Position numbers and translations under genes: made by a program. From Phycisphaeraceae bacterium (GTDB lineage: Bacteria; Planctomycetota; Phycisphaerae; Phycisphaerales; Phycisphaeraceae): a stretch of DNA of 64,000 bases. Where the stretch lies: positions 496,001 through 560,000 of the forward strand of contig JAVKCD010000003.1 of assembly GCA_040222855.1 (NCBI GenBank), in the 5' to 3' direction. How positions within the stretch are numbered: the first letter of the stretch is position 1; each line of letters starts with the position of its first letter. This document shows positions 62,062-64,000 of this stretch, piece after piece. The notes beneath the pieces are model-generated. The model did not search any database. It was not told the DNA's origin and saw only the letters and a list, made by a program, of their open reading frames with translations.

Positions 62062-63180
62062 TCAGGACGCAGGCAGATGGCTAGCGAAAAACCGGTGCCA
62101 GTTCCCCGCGAAGAGCCGGTTGATGGCCTCATCGCTCCAGCCTCGGGTTTCGAGCAGGGCGCCGAGTTTCGGCAACTCGGCGTAGCGATCAATCCCCGTT
62201 GGCGTGTATTCGAGACCGAACCCGCCATCCATGTCAGTGCCTAACGCAACGTGGCGATCCGAGCCGGTGAGCTGGGCGATGTGGTCCAGGTGATCGGCGG
62301 CATGCTCGATCGAGCAGTGCTCGCGCGGGGTCTCGGGTGCAAAATCAGATACGAGGTAGGGGCCGTGCAGCGGTAGGCCGATCACGCCCCCGCGCTGCGC
62401 GATGGTCTTGATGACCTCATCGGGAAGATTCCGCTGGCACTCGGGGACCAGGGCGCGAGCCCCGCAGTGGCTGGCGTAGATGGCCCCGCCAAAACGATCG
62501 ATCGCCTCATACAGCGACGTGTCCGACAGGTGCGTCAGGTCGAGGGGCATCCCCAGCGCCTCGATCTCGGGCAGCAGCCGACGGCCTTCCGCTGTCAGCG
62601 GGCCATCGACATCGTTGGGGTGATGGTTGTAAGGCTCCGACGGGGTGCCGTGGGCGTGAGTCGAGCGACCGAAGTGCGCGAGCATCAGGGTGCGTACACC
62701 CTGGGCGTGCCAGCGGTGCAGGTCATCGAGGTCGCGAACCGGGTCGGTGCCCTCGAAGGTCAGGAGGATGGGCAGCGGCTGGTCATCGGTGAGCGGGGTG
62801 GGCGTGTCGAGGGCGGGCAGGTCTCGGGTGGTCGTGATGATGCGCAGGATGTTTCGATCTTCGAGGCAGCGGGTGTAGTCGAGCTGCGCCGCCGCCATGG
62901 CGTGGGCACCGTCCTGATCGGGGAAGTCGAGCGACCCGACAGCCTGGCCGGAGCGCGACCGCCAGGGACGAGCCCGGGCAATCAGGGTGGTGACGACAAG
63001 GATCGCCCCCGCAGCCCGGAGATCGGGGAGGGAGACCGTGGCGGTGTCGAAGGGCCGGTTGGGGCCGCGCGGTAAATCCGCCTCGGCGGCCCGGATCGCT
63101 TCAAGGGGCTGCGTGATGGCCCGGCGGATGCCCAGGGCGTTGAGTGCGAGGTCGAGATGTCCGTCGATGAGGGGCCGCAA
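62062..63180 (-). CDS. M19 (renal-type) dipeptidase
   Basis: Zinc dipeptidase cleaving dipeptides; related enzymes act on D-amino acid dipeptides or hydrolyse beta-lactams. The metal pattern is present: DGHLD (residues 6-10), the bridging Glu in LLTFEGTDPV, the His in DLTHLSD and the His in YASHCGARAL. Later DMDGGF agrees with the family. 372 residues. No signal peptide, so cytoplasmic. Convergent with the giant repeat gene, whose stop adjoins its stop. Confidence 0.92.
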   Translation of the reverse strand: MRPLIDGHLDLALNALGIRRAITQPLEAIRAAEADLPRGPNRPFDTATVSLPDLRAAGAILVVTTLIARARPWRSRSGQAVGSLDFPDQDGAHAMAAAQLDYTRCLEDRNILRIITTTRDLPALDTPTPLTDDQPLPILLTFEGTDPVRDLDDLHRWHAQGVRTLMLAHFGRSTHAHGTPSEPYNHHPNDVDGPLTAEGRRLLPEIEALGMPLDLTHLSDTSLYEAIDRFGGAIYASHCGARALVPECQRNLPDEVIKTIAQRGGVIGLPLHGPYLVSDFAPETPREHCSIEHAADHLDHIAQLTGSDRHVALGTDMDGGFGLEYTPTGIDRYAELPKLGALLETRGWSDEAINRLFAGNWHRFFASHLPAS

Positions 63181-63308
63181 GTCGTTTCCTCAAAGTATGT
63201 TCCTGCTGACGAGCGATGACAGATCGGTCGTGACCACGATCCTCTCGGAGAGGAGCTTTCCGGGCAAGGCAGGGGGATGAGATGATGAGATGTCGAGTTG
63301 CTATCGGA

Positions 63309-64000
63309 TCAGTCGGCTTCATCAAACGGCGTGTACGAGAAGCCCGTCAGAATGACTTCGACGGGCTGTCCATCGGTCGGCGGGTCTCCCAAGCCCTGTC
63401 TGTCTGCGTTAAGCAACCAGAGATTGATACGCACCGAAGTGGTGGGACTAGGACGCGGGATGGTGATGGGGCCGGTTACTTCGCCCGCCGGGTTGCCTGT
63501 GGTGCGTGGCGGGTTGCTGGCGTCGTACGACCACGCAGCGATCAGCCGATCGGCGTCGGGCCCCTGGTCGCCGATATAGCTGGAGCAGGTGATGCGATCG
63601 GGTGTCCAGCGGATGACGTGCGTTGAGCCCTCGCCCTGGAGATCAATGGTCTCGGCCCGGTAGCGCTCCCGGTGCCGTTGGCCCTCGACCCCTCGCGTGG
63701 GATGGACCGAGTAGTGCAGATTCGGCGCATCAGCTTCTGCCCATCGGGTCAGTTCGATGTCGATCTCGGAGTTGGCGTCGGTGGCCCAGGTGTGATGGTC
63801 CCAAGTGAACAGGCCCAGGACGGCGTTTGGGTCGAGGTGTTCAGTGCCTGGCGCAAGTCGGAACTCATACGTACCGTAGCCAACGGGCCAATCTGAGATG
63901 ATCTCGCTGCTAAGCCAGCGGCCGTCACGCTCGTGCAGACGCAAGTGCAGAAAGCCATCGTCGTCCACCCAGACCTCGGTGGGCTCGTGGGAGAAGTGAT
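63309..64000 (-). CDS. GH16-like glycoside hydrolase, 5'-truncated by the window
   Basis: The frame is open to the window edge, and the codons beyond 63968 (reading HEPTEVWV) continue the domain, so the true start lies outside. The catalytic E-x-D-x-E of GH16 appears in NSEIDIELTRW. WVDDDGFLHLRL and YGTYEFRL are also typical of the group, whose members cleave beta-1,3/1,4 glucans or related polysaccharides. The remaining 3' part has a beta-rich ending, VEVILTGFSY. Confidence 0.82.
   Translation of the reverse strand, partial: HFSHEPTEVWVDDDGFLHLRLHERDGRWLSSEIISDWPVGYGTYEFRLAPGTEHLDPNAVLGLFTWDHHTWATDANSEIDIELTRWAEADAPNLHYSVHPTRGVEGQRHRERYRAETIDLQGEGSTHVIRWTPDRITCSSYIGDQGPDADRLIAAWSYDASNPPRTTGNPAGEVTGPITIPRPSPTTSVRINLWLLNADRQGLGDPPTDGQPVEVILTGFSYTPFDEAD

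Noticed and set aside
1-64000. CRISPR arrays, insertion sequences, prophage or integrase genes
   Set aside because: No regularly spaced direct repeats, transposase or integrase motifs were seen.

Overview
The window looks like chromosome from a Planctomycetes bacterium of the Phycisphaerae type. This is inferred from several traits together: high G+C, several proteins ending in PEP-CTERM-like tails, pseudopilin-like proteins with an N-terminal FTLIELL segment and a C-terminal DGH motif, a MoxR/DUF58/VWA operon, an ABC/LolCD-rich gene set, and kdsA, which implies a Kdo-containing outer membrane. There are no rRNA genes, transposases, integrases, CRISPR arrays or phage genes. One tRNA (Gly, GCC) is present.

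Layout. 1-10.3 kb: mnmA, a secreted protein of unknown function, a chemoreceptor, purD, dgkA, clpP, a small coiled-coil protein, purM and a Fur-family regulator. 10.7-19.6 kb: a five-gene minus-strand operon (coiled-coil membrane protein, large VWA protein, MoxR ATPase, DUF58 protein, BatA-like VWA protein). 19.7-25.5 kb: kdsA, deoC, an alpha/beta hydrolase, a yeast-type cytosine deaminase, a pseudopilin, a class V aminotransferase and a LOG-family protein. 25.7-33.1 kb: a heterodimeric ABC exporter pair, panB, an HtrA protease and an oligopeptide-type ATPase. 33.1-41.6 kb: rpsP, trmD (with an extra acetyltransferase-like domain), rplS, lysS, lolC/E-like, lolD and a large acyltransferase-like membrane protein. 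41.7-52.4 kb: a PEP-CTERM protein, gnd, a lamin-tail protein, an S1/P1 nuclease, a MacB-type permease, small hypotheticals, rmuC, nusG, secE and an RRM protein. 52.5-53.2 kb: two small envelope genes and tRNA-Gly. 53.3-57.1 kb: a cobalamin-riboswitch locus. 57.1-64 kb: an AT-rich HEPN-like gene, a giant repeat PEP-CTERM protein, an M19 dipeptidase and a partial GH16-like enzyme.

The most interesting region is 53.3-57.1 kb. A recognisable cobalamin riboswitch precedes one long ORF. Its first half resembles surface proteins with dockerin-like repeats, and its second half resembles DUF4465, a family I recall from Bacteroidetes B12 loci. A pseudopilin ORF follows with an ATGA overlap, and then a BFD-like [2Fe-2S] protein. 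Two copies of a GNRA-capped palindrome lie inside the reading frames of this locus, both translated in the same frame. Together these suggest a surface cobalamin-capture system anchored by PEP-CTERM-like tails, shaped by in-frame insertion of a small palindromic element.

A second genome-wide signal is a TANNNT box 6-7 bases upstream of the start codon of ten genes. It points to widespread leaderless transcription and settles several start sites.
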